A DNA stretch of 64,000 nucleotides from Xanthobacter autotrophicus (GCF_005871085.1 NZ_VAUP01000015.1:710584-774583), one strand, 5' to 3'; positions 23,052-33,122 are shown, counted from the first letter of the stretch. Notes: generated from the sequence alone by a model not told the origin. Numbers and translations: made by a program.

Positions 23052-25583
23052 TCAAGCGCGTAACGTCTCGCTGACGGCCGCCACCAACTGCTTGAGGGAG
23101 AAGGGCTTGGGTAGGAACGAAAAGCGCTCGCTGGGCGGCAGGTTGCGGGCGAAGGCCTCCTCGGCGTAGCCGGAGATGAAGATGACCTTGAGCGCAGGGT
23201 CACGCGCCCGCAATTCCCTCAGCAGGGTGGGTCCGTCCATCTCCGGCATGACCACGTCGGAAATCACGATATCCACAGTGCCGGCGGCCTCGAACAGCTC
23301 CAGCGCCTCGACACCGCTCGCCGCTGCCAGAACCTCGTAGCCGCGATTGGCCAGTGCGCGGCTGGCGAAGGCCCGTACCGCGTCCTCGTCCTCCACCAGG
23401 AGCACCCGCCCCTGACCTGTGAGGTCAGCGACCTTGGATTCCGGCTCGGCGGGGCGCGGCGCCTCCTCCTCCACCGCGCCGGTGTGGCGCGGCAGGAACA
23501 CGCGGAAGGTGGTGCCGGCCCCAAGCTCGCTCTCGGCGAGGATGGTGCCGCCGGTCTGCTCCACGATACCGTAGACGGTGGAGAGGCCGAGCCCGGTGCC
23601 CTTGCCTACCTCCTTGGTAGAAAAGAAGGGCTCGAAGATCTTGCCCATGATCTCGGGCGGGATGCCGGTGCCGGTGTCCGCAACCTCCACCAGCACATAG
23701 TCGCCTTCGGGCAGGCGCTGCCCGTAGGACGTGGAGGCGGCGGCCGGGACGTTGGACGTGCGCACCGTCAGCGTGCCGCCGTCCGGCATGGCGTCGCGGG
23801 CGTTCACCGCGAGGTTGATGATCACCTGCTCGAACTGGTTCTTGTCCACCTTCACCGGCCACAGGTCGCGGGCGTGCTGGACCTCCAGCGTGATGCGCTC
23901 GCCGATGAGACGGCGCAGCAGGGCGGCCGCGTCGGAAATCACATCGGTGAGTTCGATCACCTGCGGCAGCAGGGTCTGGCGCCGGGAGAAGGCGAGCAAC
24001 TGCCCCACCAGGCCGGCGGCACGGTTGGCGTTCTGCTTGATCTGCATGATGTCCGGGAAGGACGGGTCGCTCTGGCGATGCTTTACCAGCAGCAGGTCGC
24101 AATAGCCCAGAATCGCTGTGAGGATATTATTGAAGTCGTGCGCGACACCGCCCGCCAGATGGCCCACTGCCTGCAGCTTCTGCGATTCGGCGAATTGCGC
24201 CTCCAACTGCTTCTGTTCGCTGGTGTCGATGGCGCACAGGGCGATGTCCCCGCCCCCGCCCGGCCCGAGCGCGGCGGCGTAAAGGCGGGCCGAGCGGCCG
24301 GCCGGGCCAGCGAGAGTCACGTCGCAGGGCGCGGGCGGCTCGCCCCCTTGTACCGCGCCGGCCAGAAGACTTTCGGCTCCGGCCGCATCGGCCACAAGGG
24401 TTCCCAGAGGCCGTCCGGCGGCATCGCGGCCGAACAGGCGGGCGAAGGCGGCATTGGCGGCGCGAACGTGGCCGGCCGGGTCCACCAATGCCAAAGCCAA
24501 CGGCGCGTTCAGGAAGAACAGGTCCGATGATGCCGCCGGCGCGTCGGTCATCACCCGCCGGGACTCCCCCTCCCGCTCGGGCAATGCGTGCGCGAGCCCG
24601 TCGAGGGGTATGGCGGCGGCCACCATGCCCTCGGCCGGCGCCTGGGCCGGCGCGAGGCGAAGGAGCGCGGGAAGGCGCGTGCCATCCTTGCGGGTCAGCG
24701 CGACGGCGAGGGCGGCTTCCGTTCCAGCAGCCAGCGCTTGTTCCAGGCGGCCGAGATCGTCAGGCGCCACCACCTCGCGCACATCGCGACCGTCCGGTCC
24801 CCAATCGGCGAGGACATAGCCGAGCATGCGGCACAAAGTGAGATTCGGCGCCAGCACACGGCCGCCCGACAGATGCAGCAGACCCGCCGGCGCCCGTTCC
24901 CAGACGGCCACCAGATCCGCCCCGGGAACCAGCTCGGAAATCTGCGGCGCCTCCACCGCAGGGTGCGCCGGGGCCTCGGGGGCGATGGGCGACATCGCAA
25001 CGTCCTGGGGGTCCTGGGCCGTGCGCAGCGTCCACAGCACCCGGCGGGGCGAACCCAGGGGATGCACGCTGACCTCCAGCCGCCGCCCGCCGGGACCTGT
25101 GGCGAAGGCGACGGCGCTGCGGCCCTCGGCGTTGGCCGCGACCGCATTCAGAAGCTCACCCACCATGGGCTGGCTACCGGGAATGCGCGCCAGGAAGCGC
25201 TCGGGCACGGGTGGCGCGTCGACCCCGCTGCGGCACATGCGCAGATAGGCGGCGTTGGACTCCACCACCCGCTCACCGTCCTCCACCACCGCCATGGCGT
25301 CGCCTGAGGCGGCCAGCACGGCCCCCGCAAGGGGATCCTCCGGTTCGCCGCCGGTCAGCGCGCGCCGCACGGCGAGCACCAGCTCGATGCCGCCCACCAC
25401 GGCAAGCGCCACCACCAGCGCCGAGACCACCGCATTCGTCCCCTCGCCGAGGAACAGCCCCGCCGCGAAGCCGCCGGCCAGTGCCGCGACGACGGCCAGA
25501 ACAGAACGTGCTGCCCGGCTCGCCGCCCTGCCGCGGCTCACCCGCCCGCCGGTGCCATTTTCGGTCCGTCGCTCACCGCTCAT
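23052..25583 (-). CDS. cckA: Cell-cycle hybrid histidine kinase CckA
   Basis: An 843-residue hybrid kinase. It has two transmembrane segments near the N-terminus (about 26-46 and 51-75) and two or three degenerate PAS-like regions (about 85-450). HisKA follows, with the phospho-acceptor His at 482 in [19 protein letters not shown], then HATPase_c ([39 protein letters not shown]). The C-terminal receiver has its acceptor Asp at 776 in [11 protein letters not shown]. This layout and the [10 protein letters not shown] box match alphaproteobacterial CckA, which feeds phosphate through ChpT to CtrA and CpdR. It is divergent from the fliO-like gene, a synteny known in Rhizobiales. No ChpT or CtrA gene is in the window. 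Confidence 0.93.
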   Translation of the reverse strand: MSGERRTENGTGGRVSRGRAASRAARSVLAVVAALAGGFAAGLFLGEGTNAVVSALVVALAVVGGIELVLAVRRALTGGEPEDPLAGAVLAASGDAMAVVEDGERVVESNAAYLRMCRSGVDAPPVPERFLARIPGSQPMVGELLNAVAANAEGRSAVAFATGPGGRRLEVSVHPLGSPRRVLWTLRTAQDPQDVAMSPIAPEAPAHPAVEAPQISELVPGADLVAVWERAPAGLLHLSGGRVLAPNLTLCRMLGYVLADWGPDGRDVREVVAPDDLGRLEQALAAGTEAALAVALTRKDGTRLPALLRLAPAQAPAEGMVAAAIPLDGLAHALPEREGESRRVMTDAPAASSDLFFLNAPLALALVDPAGHVRAANAAFARLFGRDAAGRPLGTLVADAAGAESLLAGAVQGGEPPAPCDVTLAGPAGRSARLYAAALGPGGGGDIALCAIDTSEQKQLEAQFAESQKLQAVGHLAGGVAHDFNNILTAILGYCDLLLVKHRQSDPSFPDIMQIKQNANRAAGLVGQLLAFSRRQTLLPQVIELTDVISDAAALLRRLIGERITLEVQHARDLWPVKVDKNQFEQVIINLAVNARDAMPDGGTLTVRTSNVPAAASTSYGQRLPEGDYVLVEVADTGTGIPPEIMGKIFEPFFSTKEVGKGTGLGLSTVYGIVEQTGGTILAESELGAGTTFRVFLPRHTGAVEEEAPRPAEPESKVADLTGQGRVLLVEDEDAVRAFASRALANRGYEVLAAASGVEALELFEAAGTVDIVISDVVMPEMDGPTLLRELRARDPALKVIFISGYAEEAFARNLPPSERFSFLPKPFSLKQLVAAVSETLRA

Positions 25584-26044
25584 TGCAGCCGTCCTGCTCC
25601 GTCACACCGCACCGCAAAAAATCCGATCCCACGAGGGTGAATCGGCCCATTTGGTGAATCTGCCCCTAAACTCATGACAAAAGAACACGTTAACCGATCA
25701 TCTTCCGTAAGGTCAGAACGAAGCATTCCCCGATGGTGCGCCTGCATTGTGCCGCCAAATGCGCATACGCCTTAATTCCTGCCATGATTATCAACAAAAG
25801 CTTAGGCCTTGAGCTTCAGGATCACAGCCTGTGCGCCGGGCGGCGTGTGCGGGTCCGAGGCTGACGCACATATCGAGCCGGTGACGAGAGGCTAGAGCGC
25901 GCGCTGATCGGATTGCACCGCAATCTGTTCGGATAACGCATTCTCTTTCTTGAGGTTAAAGCCGCCGTCGTCGGCATGGGGGTTTCCCCGACAGCGTTTC
26001 GTGGTCCACAGGCACACGAAAGCGCCTTACATCAGAGCGGAGGC
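25584..26044. other. Divergent promoter region between cckA and fliO-like gene
   Basis: About 460 bp that is AT-richer than its surroundings. It contains a short direct repeat (GGTGAATC followed by GCCC, twice, near 25636-25665), several TTAA half-sites without the TTAA-N7-TTAA spacing of CtrA boxes, and one copy of the 49-bp dispersed element. No gene is supported. Confidence 0.5.
25906..25954. repeat. 49-bp dispersed element, copy 2
   Basis: Ungapped match to 2228-2276 (37 of 49 by hand), lying about 90 bp upstream of the fliO-like start. Because it is upstream of one gene and between two others elsewhere, a general extragenic repeat is more likely than a specific operator. Confidence 0.5.
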
Positions 26045-27727
26045 ATGATGCTACAGCAGTTGTTCGGGTCCCAGCTGGCGCTTCCGATCCGCCTGGCGAT
26101 CGCCGTCGTCGTGATCGGTGCGTTGTTGGCCGTGACAGTGCTGGTGATGCGACGCCTCACCAGCCGTGGACGCGGCCCCGTCCGGAGCGGCCGCGCCGGT
26201 CCTCGCCTTGCGGTTCTGGACAGCGTGGCGGTCGACCAGCGCCGGCGCCTTGTCCTGGTGCGCCGTGACGAAGTGGAACACCTGCTCCTCGTGGGCGGCG
26301 CCAGCGACATCGTAGTGGAGCACCAGATTGCGGTCGAGGACGAGGACGCGGCCATTGCGGCTTCTCCCGCACCGGCCCTCGCTGCCTCCCGCGAGGCGCC
26401 CGCGTTGCAGCGCGCCGCCGGACGCCGTGGCCTCCAGGCCCCGGCCGCGCCGCCGTCTCCCGAAGCTCTCGCCGCAGCTACCGTTGCGCCCCAAATTGCG
26501 CCGACCCTGCCGACGCCGGAACCCGCCCCTGCGGCGGCCTTTGCGCCGCCCCCCGCCGCCACTGCGCCCGCACCGGCCGCCCCCCGCGAGGACCGGCGCC
26601 CCCTGCCCTCCCGCCGCCCCCTGCTGCGCAACGAAAGCCCCGCATCGGCGCCGCGGGCCGTGCGCCCTGCTGCCGAGGCCCCAGCCATCACCCCTCCCGC
26701 GCCCTCTGCGTACACGGCACGGCCGGCGTCACAGTCGCCGCTGATGGCCCCCGCACCGGCGGTTGAGCCGGACGCCGTCCGGCTCGCGCCCGCCGAGCCC
26801 CGGAAGGCGCCCGAGATCGAGCTCGCGCCGCCCGCGCGGGTCGAGCCGGCACCTCTGCCGCGGATGGAACCCGCCCGGTCCGAAGCCCCGGCCATCGATG
26901 GCCGTCTCGACGATCTGGCGCATCGCCTTGATGCGGCCCTCGCCCATTCCGCGCCGGCGCACCCCGCCCCCCCCGAGCCCCAGTTGAGCCTGGCCGATCT
27001 GCTCGGCGAGACGCCCGAAAAGCCCGTCGAGTCGGACGCCGCAGCCAAGGAGACCGCCCCCAGGGACATCGCCCCCAAGGCGGAACCCGGAGTGGCACAC
27101 AAGTCCGAATCTGCGCCCGAACCGGCCATCCAGCCCGAGCCCGCGATCGACAGCCCGCAGGTGCGCCCGTCTGACCGCCCGCTGTCGCGCTTCCTCTACC
27201 AGTCGCGCTCCCGTTCGGAGCCCCGCGTCGGCGACGAGGTACGACCGCGTCTGGATCCGCTCCGGGCGGAGCGCCCGTCGGAGGATGGCGCCCGCCCGGC
27301 CGCACCCGCCCGCGTCGAGCCGCCGCTGCGTCCGCGCGAGTTCGCGTTCCGCCCGTTGGAAGCCAGCCCCCGCGAACCCGCGACCCGGGAGGCGTCTGCC
27401 CTGGACGCGTCCCGCCGCGAACCGCCGGCCCTGCGCGAGATCACCCGCGAACCGCTGCGCACCAGCGAGCCCGCAGCGACCCTTCCCCGTCCGCAGGGCA
27501 CCGTCGACACCAAGACCGAGACCGCCAACGAGGTGAAAGCCGAGGCCAAGGCGGAGGAAGATGCCCCGTCCCGTGCCGGCTTCATCCCGACCGTCGCGCC
27601 CAAGGCTACCGAGACCGCTCCTGATGCCCCGGTTGTAGCACCGGAGCCGAAGGCGAAGGATCCGCTCGACGATTTCGATGCGGAGATGGCCAACCTGCTC
27701 GGCCGCAGCAGCGCCCGCGGGCATTGA
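26045..27727 (+). CDS. fliO: FliO-like flagellar biosynthesis protein with a very long disordered tail
   Basis: About 560 residues. The first ~100 resemble FliO: one transmembrane helix (about 12-33), then RLAVLDSVAVDQRRRLVLVRRDEVEHLLLVGGASDIVVE, read at about 50-88. FliO helps assemble the FliPQR export gate. The remaining ~450 residues are dominated by Ala, Pro, Glu and Arg with no domain; small helical patches recur (LDDLAHRLDAALAH, LSLADLLGE, DPLDDFDAEMANLLGR). The start is either the ATG at 26045 or the one at 26048; GGAGG is spaced better for the second. No other flagellar gene is in the window. Rhizobiales often keep this gene beside cckA, so the role may not be purely flagellar. Confidence 0.75.
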   Translation: MMLQQLFGSQLALPIRLAIAVVVIGALLAVTVLVMRRLTSRGRGPVRSGRAGPRLAVLDSVAVDQRRRLVLVRRDEVEHLLLVGGASDIVVEHQIAVEDEDAAIAASPAPALAASREAPALQRAAGRRGLQAPAAPPSPEALAAATVAPQIAPTLPTPEPAPAAAFAPPPAATAPAPAAPREDRRPLPSRRPLLRNESPASAPRAVRPAAEAPAITPPAPSAYTARPASQSPLMAPAPAVEPDAVRLAPAEPRKAPEIELAPPARVEPAPLPRMEPARSEAPAIDGRLDDLAHRLDAALAHSAPAHPAPPEPQLSLADLLGETPEKPVESDAAAKETAPRDIAPKAEPGVAHKSESAPEPAIQPEPAIDSPQVRPSDRPLSRFLYQSRSRSEPRVGDEVRPRLDPLRAERPSEDGARPAAPARVEPPLRPREFAFRPLEASPREPATREASALDASRREPPALREITREPLRTSEPAATLPRPQGTVDTKTETANEVKAEAKAEEDAPSRAGFIPTVAPKATETAPDAPVVAPEPKAKDPLDDFDAEMANLLGRSSARGH

Positions 27728-27788
27728 GCAATGCGTCTCGGCACCGGTCATGGATCGGCGCCGCCGGCATGAGGTAGGCCGATTGAAC

Positions 27789-27827
27789 AAAAAGGGCCGG
27801 CGACGCAATGCATCGCCGGCCCTTTTT
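27789..27827. terminator. Bidirectional intrinsic terminator
   Basis: A perfect 15-bp stem (AAAAAGGGCCGGCGA paired with TCGCCGGCCCTTTTT, 9-nt loop) lies between the convergent fliO-like and dksA genes. A-run and T-run flanks give a U-tract in both directions, so it can end both transcripts. Confidence 0.92.
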
Positions 27828-27866
27828 GTTTTACCCAAGTGCCCGAGACGGCGTTCGTCGCAGGCG

Positions 27867-28283
27867 TCAGTCGTCGCGATAGACGCGCTCGCGCCGTTCG
27901 TGCCGCTCCTGCGCTTCCACCGAAAGGGTGGCGATGGGGCGGGCCTCCAGGCGCTTCAGCGAGATGGGCTCGCCGGTGTCCTCGCAATAACCGTATGTGC
28001 CGTCCTCGATCCGTAGCAGCGCGGCATCGATCTTGGCGATGAGCTTGCGCTGGCGGTCGCGGGCGCGCAGCTCGATGGACCGGTCGGTCTCGGACGAGGC
28101 CCGATCGGCAAGATCGGGATGGTTCTGATTCTCGTCCTGAAGGTGCTGCAGGGTCTCGCGGGCCTCCTTCAGGATATCTTCCTTCCAGCGCAACAGCTTC
28201 ACGCGAAAATACTCGCGCTGCCTGTCGTTCATGAAAGGCTCGTCCTCGCGGGGCCGATAGTCCTCGTCGATTTGGATCGACAT
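27867..28283 (-). CDS. dksA: RNA polymerase-binding transcription factor DksA
   Basis: A 138-residue DksA/TraR protein that acts with ppGpp in the secondary channel of RNA polymerase. An N-terminal coiled coil (about 20-90) includes RQREYFRVKLLRWKEDIL. The tip and C-terminal region read DGTYGYCEDTGEPISLKRL and ARPIATLSVEAQERHERR. Only one of the four zinc cysteines remains, which is common in alphaproteobacterial DksA; the fold is then presumably zinc-free. The start at 28283 (MSIQIDEDYRP) is preferred over an upstream extension of 22 codons. Confidence 0.94.
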   Translation of the reverse strand: MSIQIDEDYRPREDEPFMNDRQREYFRVKLLRWKEDILKEARETLQHLQDENQNHPDLADRASSETDRSIELRARDRQRKLIAKIDAALLRIEDGTYGYCEDTGEPISLKRLEARPIATLSVEAQERHERRERVYRDD

Positions 28284-28587
28284 CAGCAAGGTCCTCAATA
28301 AGCGTCGCTGACCCCTGGCACGGTGTCGCTTCGGGCCCTTGCATCCCAAGGATGCAGGATCCGGGCGAACCGTGCCGAGTCAACGACCTGAAGCGACCTC
28401 CTGGCGACCTGGCCGGCGGAGCCGGACCCTTCCGGACAGGAATGACGCTCCATTGTCGGGGGCGCTTATATCCACGCCGCAGGTTTCCGACAACCGGCAT
28501 CGCAGGGTTCTCGGGGCTTGACGCCGCGCGCTCGGCCCCCGACCCTGCTGCGGTGCGGCGAGATGGCCGCCGGGAGGACGTGTATCC
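28284..28587. other. Divergent promoter region between dksA and moxR
   Basis: About 300 bp with no supported ORF. A GGGAGG ribosome-binding site lies 10 bases before the moxR ATG. Promoter boxes were not identified with confidence. Confidence 0.4.
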
Positions 28588-29433
28588 ATGCGTTTCGAGG
28601 GCACGCAGAGCTATGTGGCGACCGATGATCTGAAGGTGGCGGTTAACGCCGCCATCGTGCTCGAACGCCCCTTGCTGGTGAAGGGCGAGCCCGGAACCGG
28701 CAAGACCGTGCTGGCGCAGGAGGTGGCCGGGGCGCTTGGCGCGCCGCTCATCGAATGGCACGTGAAGTCCACTACCAAGGCGCAGCAGGGCCTCTACGAG
28801 TATGACGCCGTGGCGCGCCTGCGCGACAGCCAGCTCGGCGACCCCCGGGTGCACGACATCACCAACTACATCCGCCGTGGCAAGCTGTGGACGGCGTTCG
28901 CCTCGGACGTGCGGCCGGTGCTGCTCATCGACGAGGTGGACAAGGCCGACATCGAGTTCCCCAACGATTTGTTGCTGGAGCTCGACCGCATGGAATTCCA
29001 CGTCTACGAGACCGGCGAGCAGGTGAAGGCGCGCCAGCGTCCTCTGGTCATCATCACCTCCAACAACGAGAAGGAGTTGCCGGACGCCTTCCTGCGCCGC
29101 TGCTTCTTCCACTACATCCGCTTCCCCGACGCCGAGACCATGCGCGCCATCGTCGAGGTGCATTTTCCCGGCATCAAGCAGCGGCTCGTGGCCGAGGCCA
29201 TGCGCCTGTTCTACGAGCTGCGCGAAGTGCCCGGCCTGAAAAAGAAGCCCTCCACCTCCGAGCTGATCGACTGGCTGAAGCTGCTGCTGGCCGAGGATGT
29301 GGACAGCGAGACCCTGCGCCAGCAGGACCTGCGCAAGACCATTCCGCCGCTGGCCGGCGCACTGCTCAAGAACGAGCAGGACGTGCACCTATTCGAACGC
29401 CTGGCCTTCCTCGCCCGCCGCGAACAGCGCTGA
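28588..29433 (+). CDS. MoxR-family AAA+ ATPase
   Basis: A 281-residue AAA+ ATPase. Walker A is GEPGTGKT (33-40), Walker B is VLLIDEVDKAD (about 110-120), and sensor 1 is IITSNNEKELPDAFLRRC, with the Arg finger in the same stretch. MoxR ATPases usually work with a von Willebrand factor A protein encoded next door to insert metals or remodel complexes; CoxD of carbon monoxide dehydrogenase belongs to this group. Here the next gene is a small membrane protein and no VWA gene is present. The partner must lie elsewhere or has been lost. Confidence 0.9.
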   Translation: MRFEGTQSYVATDDLKVAVNAAIVLERPLLVKGEPGTGKTVLAQEVAGALGAPLIEWHVKSTTKAQQGLYEYDAVARLRDSQLGDPRVHDITNYIRRGKLWTAFASDVRPVLLIDEVDKADIEFPNDLLLELDRMEFHVYETGEQVKARQRPLVIITSNNEKELPDAFLRRCFFHYIRFPDAETMRAIVEVHFPGIKQRLVAEAMRLFYELREVPGLKKKPSTSELIDWLKLLLAEDVDSETLRQQDLRKTIPPLAGALLKNEQDVHLFERLAFLARREQR

Positions 29434-29450
29434 CGGAGCCGCCGTTGCCC

Positions 29451-29819
29451 ATGGACGCCATCGGTTTTCTCGTGACGCTGCTGGTGGTCGGCGTGCCGCT
29501 GGCCATGTTCTTCGCCCTGCGCCGAACCAAGGGACCGGCCAAGGCGGAGCGGCAGGTCGCGCTCGCTGTGCCGGTGCGCCGGCCGCCCGCCGATTTCGGC
29601 ATGGCGCGGGAAGGCCATGATGCACCGGCCCCCACCGCGGATCAGGCCTCGGCCGCCCCCGCTTCAGGCGCGGCTGCGGCAGCCGCCGGCGGTGCCTTCA
29701 TCCTTGCCGTTGAGGCGGCGCGGCAGCATGCGGGCGAGCGCGAATCCACCGAGGCCGGCCAGCGGCACGGCCACGGGCCGGATTCCGGTGGCGATTCGGG
29801 TTCTGGTGGCGGCGGTTAG
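29451..29819 (+). CDS. Small single-pass membrane protein with low-complexity tail (unknown)
   Basis: A 122-residue protein beginning MDAIGFLVTLLVVGVPLAMF, one N-terminal transmembrane helix, followed by a basic linker and a tail rich in Ala, Pro and finally Gly/Ser. It starts 17 bp after moxR on the same strand, so co-expression is likely. No family was recognised. The tail composition is weak evidence for coding, but the hydrophobic N-terminus and tight spacing favour a real gene. Confidence 0.55.
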   Translation: MDAIGFLVTLLVVGVPLAMFFALRRTKGPAKAERQVALAVPVRRPPADFGMAREGHDAPAPTADQASAAPASGAAAAAAGGAFILAVEAARQHAGERESTEAGQRHGHGPDSGGDSGSGGGG

Positions 29820-29990
29820 GCTGACCGGCGCTCAGATTGCATCGCAGCGGATCGGATAATTGCTTCGCGGTAGAGATGTTTTCGAGACGGCTTCGCCCTT
29901 CAGGCGCGGCGATGGCCGCGAGCGTCAGGTCGTCCCGACGCACGTCAAGGAGTGACCGAAGACGGGCAGCTCAGAGCGCCCGGTACCTGA

Positions 29991-30839
29991 TCACCACCAG
30001 GCCTTGCCGATGTTGAAGGTGTAGCTCAGCGAAAGGCCGGCCATGAACTGGTTGGCATCGTTGGTGAGCGGCGAGGACGAGGCGTCCCCGAGCAGGTGAC
30101 CGTAAGTGCCGTAGACACCCGCCTCGAAGCCGTTGCGGAAATTGTAGGTGAGCTGGGCCGTGGCGCCAACCAGGTCGAAGCCGGCGCCCGCGCTATAAAC
30201 CGGCAGCGGATTGCCGAATGCCGTGGCCACCGCCGACTGCACCGGCGTGACGCCGAAATAGGTCTCCATATAGCCCGAGCCGCCGTAGGTCAGGCGCGGA
30301 CCGACGGCGAAGCGCCACTGGCCATAAGGCACGATGACATCCGCGCCGAGAAGGCCCCGCACACCCTCGAAGCCGCCGACGCCATAGCGCAGCTCAGCGC
30401 GGGTCCGCAGCCAGGGCGTCACGTACCACTCGGCGAAGCCACCGGCTTCCACCGACACGCCGATATCACCGAGGCCGGTGAGCGTATCCGCATCGCTCGC
30501 GTTGCGCCCCCAGTCGAGCCGTCCCACCGCGCCGACGCGGAAGGTGCCGGTATCGAACAGGGCGATGGAGGGATTGTCGTCCACGCTGCGGAAGACGTTG
30601 AGCTGGCTGGCCTTGCTGATGGAGAAGATGAGGCCGGGCCGCACCGTGTAGTCGTCCGAGCCGGGATACTTGGGCTCCAGCTGGCCCGCGCCGCCGATGG
30701 TGAGATACCAGTCCTCCTGCGCCGAGGGCGCCACCGGGGTGGCCGGCGGCGGCGAGAACAGGTCGGCCGCCGTGGCGGAAACCAACCCACCCACGGAAAA
30801 CACCGTGGCGAGAAGGGCGAAACGCAGCGACCGATGCAT
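29991..30839 (-). CDS. MipA/OmpV family outer-membrane protein
   Basis: A 282-residue outer-membrane beta-barrel protein. It has an N-terminal signal peptide (MHRSLRFALLATVFSVGG, cleaved near TAADL), then DWYLTIGGAGQLEPKYPGSD, the usual MipA start of the mature chain. It ends in an alternating pattern finishing with aromatic residues (SLSYTFNIGKAWW). Family members act as scaffolds for murein enzymes or as porin-like barrels; the specific role here is unknown. Sixty-six upstream in-frame codons were excluded because the signal peptide begins at 30839. Confidence 0.9.
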   Translation of the reverse strand: MHRSLRFALLATVFSVGGLVSATAADLFSPPPATPVAPSAQEDWYLTIGGAGQLEPKYPGSDDYTVRPGLIFSISKASQLNVFRSVDDNPSIALFDTGTFRVGAVGRLDWGRNASDADTLTGLGDIGVSVEAGGFAEWYVTPWLRTRAELRYGVGGFEGVRGLLGADVIVPYGQWRFAVGPRLTYGGSGYMETYFGVTPVQSAVATAFGNPLPVYSAGAGFDLVGATAQLTYNFRNGFEAGVYGTYGHLLGDASSSPLTNDANQFMAGLSLSYTFNIGKAWW

Positions 30840-31023
30840 GAAAGACCTCTGACTGAACCGCGGCCATCCTGCGGCCGAGCCGTTTGCAAATTCCGAACGG
30901 AGCGAACCCAAAGGTAGCTCAACGAAAAGATGGCTAACGACGTGTTGCGTCAAGAGCTTGCCGGCGATAGCGGAAGGGCGTTGCAAAAACGCCACGCTGG
31001 ATCGACGCCACGGAGGGTGGTGC

Positions 31024-31806
31024 TCAACCCGAACCACCGCCCCGGCGCCGGGTCCACAGGAATGCGGCTGTCACACCCACCAGCGCCGCGGCAAGGCCAT
31101 ACCAGGTGAGCGCATATTCCAGATGGCGGTTGGGGAAGGCGAGGCGGGTGCCCCCGGACAGGGGCAGCCCCCCCGGCACCGCATTCGCTTCCTCGTCGAC
31201 GACGAAAGGCGCCGCGCCCGGGACGCGGCGGGCCGCGGCTATGCCGGCGGGATCCATGCGGAAGAAACCGCCACGCGCCGGATCGTTGGCCGGCACGAAC
31301 CAGCTCGCCTCCTCCGGCAGGCGCAGCAGGCCGACCACCTCCACCTCGCCCGTCACCTGGCCGGCGGCGCGGGTTGCGGGATCGCGCCGGTCGGACGGGA
31401 CGAAGCCGCGGTTGACCAGGATCGGCGGCCCATCGGAGCGCAGCAGCGGGGTGACCACCAGATAGCCCTGCCCCTTCACGGGACCAGCCGCATCCTCGCC
31501 GCGCACCGTATAAACGAGGGTTTCCCGGCCGTGGTCGAAGGTGCCGCGCACGCGGACACGGCGATACTCGTCCTCCTCACGGGTGAGATTGGGCCAGAGC
31601 GCGGGCGCTGGAACAGCCACGGGCGGCGCATGCACCCGCGCCTCGACCCGGGCAAGCAATTCCTGTTTCCAGGCGAGCCGCTCCAACTGCCAGGTTCCAA
31701 GGCCGATCAGGATGAGGAAGGCCGCCAGGGCGACGATGGCCGGCAGCACCAAGCCACCAGCCGGCCGCCGGACGCGAGCGGCAGCATCGTCCGGCGCGGC
31801 GCTCAC
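31024..31806 (-). CDS. SURF1 family cytochrome oxidase assembly protein
   Basis: A 260-residue inner-membrane protein with two helices, near the N-terminus (about 20-40) and near the C-terminus (about 230-250). GLGTWQLERLAWKQELL, the SURF1 signature, is followed by VRVRGTFDHGRETLVYT, ILVNRGFVP, and HLEYALTWYGLAAALVGV at the end. SURF1 helps load heme a into oxidase subunit I. The GTG start overlaps the DUF983 stop, so it is the distal gene of the cox operon. Confidence 0.94.
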   Translation of the reverse strand: MSAAPDDAAARVRRPAGGLVLPAIVALAAFLILIGLGTWQLERLAWKQELLARVEARVHAPPVAVPAPALWPNLTREEDEYRRVRVRGTFDHGRETLVYTVRGEDAAGPVKGQGYLVVTPLLRSDGPPILVNRGFVPSDRRDPATRAAGQVTGEVEVVGLLRLPEEASWFVPANDPARGGFFRMDPAGIAAARRVPGAAPFVVDEEANAVPGGLPLSGGTRLAFPNRHLEYALTWYGLAAALVGVTAAFLWTRRRGGGSG

Positions 31807-32189
31807 GGAGTGTGCGAATCAAGCCGCCCCTCGGCGGCCTTGTTGCGGTATTGCAGCGCCACCATCACGCCCTTGAAGGGGCGCAGCAGGCCCAGCGTCA
31901 CCACCAGGATGGCCGGGATCCAAAGTAGCGCATGGACCCAGAGCGGCGGCTCGAACTTCATCTCCACCCAGAAGGCGAGCGCCACCACCACGAAACCGCC
32001 GATCAAGATGACAAAGACCGCCGGACCGTCGCCCGAGTCGGCAAAGCTATAATCAAGCCCGCAGGCGGAGCAGGACGGCGCCAGATCCAGAAACCCCTTG
32101 AATAGCGGCCCGCGCCCGCACCGGGGGCAGCGGCAGCCGAGACCGGCCGACCACGGGGAGATCGGCGCGAAATGAGGGTCGAGGGGCAT
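31803..32189 (-). CDS. DUF983 family membrane protein
   Basis: A 128-residue protein with an N-terminal zinc ribbon (CRCPRCGRGPLF and CSACGLDYSF) and two membrane helices (about 56-75 and 80-102). DUF983 genes typically sit in cox operons of Rhizobiales between ctaE and surf1, as here, suggesting a role in oxidase biogenesis that is not defined. It overlaps the SURF1 gene by 4 bp. Confidence 0.92.
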   Translation of the reverse strand: MPLDPHFAPISPWSAGLGCRCPRCGRGPLFKGFLDLAPSCSACGLDYSFADSGDGPAVFVILIGGFVVVALAFWVEMKFEPPLWVHALLWIPAILVVTLGLLRPFKGVMVALQYRNKAAEGRLDSHTP

Positions 32190-32288
32190 GATCGCTATCC
32201 TTGCGTCCGAGCTGACGGACGGAACGTCTCAGCGCGGACCGAAGGCAGGGCGGGTTCGACGTGCCGCCCTGCCCTGCCAGTTCTCTGG

Positions 32289-33122
32289 TCAGTGACCGGC
32301 GGAACCGCCGGACGCCCACACATAGATGAAGGTGAAGAGGAACAGCCACACCACATCCACGAAGTGCCAGTACCAGGCCGCCGCCTCGAAGCCGAAATGC
32401 TTCTGCGTGGTGAAGTCGCCCTGATAGGCCCGCAGCAGGCACACCGCGAGGAAGATGGTGCCGACGATCACGTGGAAGCCATGGAAGCCCGTGGCCATGA
32501 AGAAGGTGGCGCCATAGATGTTGCCGGCGAAGGCGAAATGGGCATGGGCATATTCGTAGGCCTGGAGCGTCGAGAACAGGACGCCAAGGATCACGGTGCA
32601 CCACAGGCCCCACTTCATGCCCTGCCGGTCGCCGTGCACGAGGGCATGGTGAGCCCAGGTGAGCGTCGTGCCGGAGGTCAGCAGGATCAGCGTGTTGAGC
32701 AGGGGCAGGTGCCAGGGGTCGAACGATTCGATCCCCTTGGGCGGCCAAACGCCGCCGGTGAACTCCAGCCGCTGGAAGTTGATGGCCTCGCTCGTGAAGA
32801 GGGAAGCATCGAAGAACGCCCAGAACCAGGCGACGAAGAACATCACCTCGGAGGCGATGAACAGGATCATGCCGTAGCGCAGGCCCAGCACCACCACGCG
32901 CGTGTGGAAGCCGGCGCGACTCTCATGGACCATGTCCCGCCACCAGCCAAACATGGTGTAGAGGACGCCGAGGAAGCCCACCGCCATGGCAATGGCGGTG
33001 CCGCCATGCATCCACACCACCGCGCCGGCGGTGAGTATGAGCGACGAGACGGCCCCGATGATCGGCCAGGGGCTCGGATCAACGACGTGGTAATCGTGTT
33101 TCTTGACGTGTGCCTCGGCCAT
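32289..33122 (-). CDS. ctaE: Cytochrome c oxidase subunit III
   Basis: A 277-residue seven-helix subunit of the aa3-type oxidase. Hallmarks are [13 protein letters not shown] at the N-terminus, [28 protein letters not shown] and the C-terminal [17 protein letters not shown]. The ATG at 33122 ([12 protein letters not shown]) is the family start; 55 upstream in-frame codons are excluded. It lies downstream of ctaG and upstream of DUF983 and SURF1. Confidence 0.96.
   Translation of the reverse strand: MAEAHVKKHDYHVVDPSPWPIIGAVSSLILTAGAVVWMHGGTAIAMAVGFLGVLYTMFGWWRDMVHESRAGFHTRVVVLGLRYGMILFIASEVMFFVAWFWAFFDASLFTSEAINFQRLEFTGGVWPPKGIESFDPWHLPLLNTLILLTSGTTLTWAHHALVHGDRQGMKWGLWCTVILGVLFSTLQAYEYAHAHFAFAGNIYGATFFMATGFHGFHVIVGTIFLAVCLLRAYQGDFTTQKHFGFEAAAWYWHFVDVVWLFLFTFIYVWASGGSAGH

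Noticed and set aside
25584..26044. CtrA boxes upstream of cckA
   Set aside because: TTAA half-sites occur, but none pair with the 7-bp spacing of the CtrA consensus.
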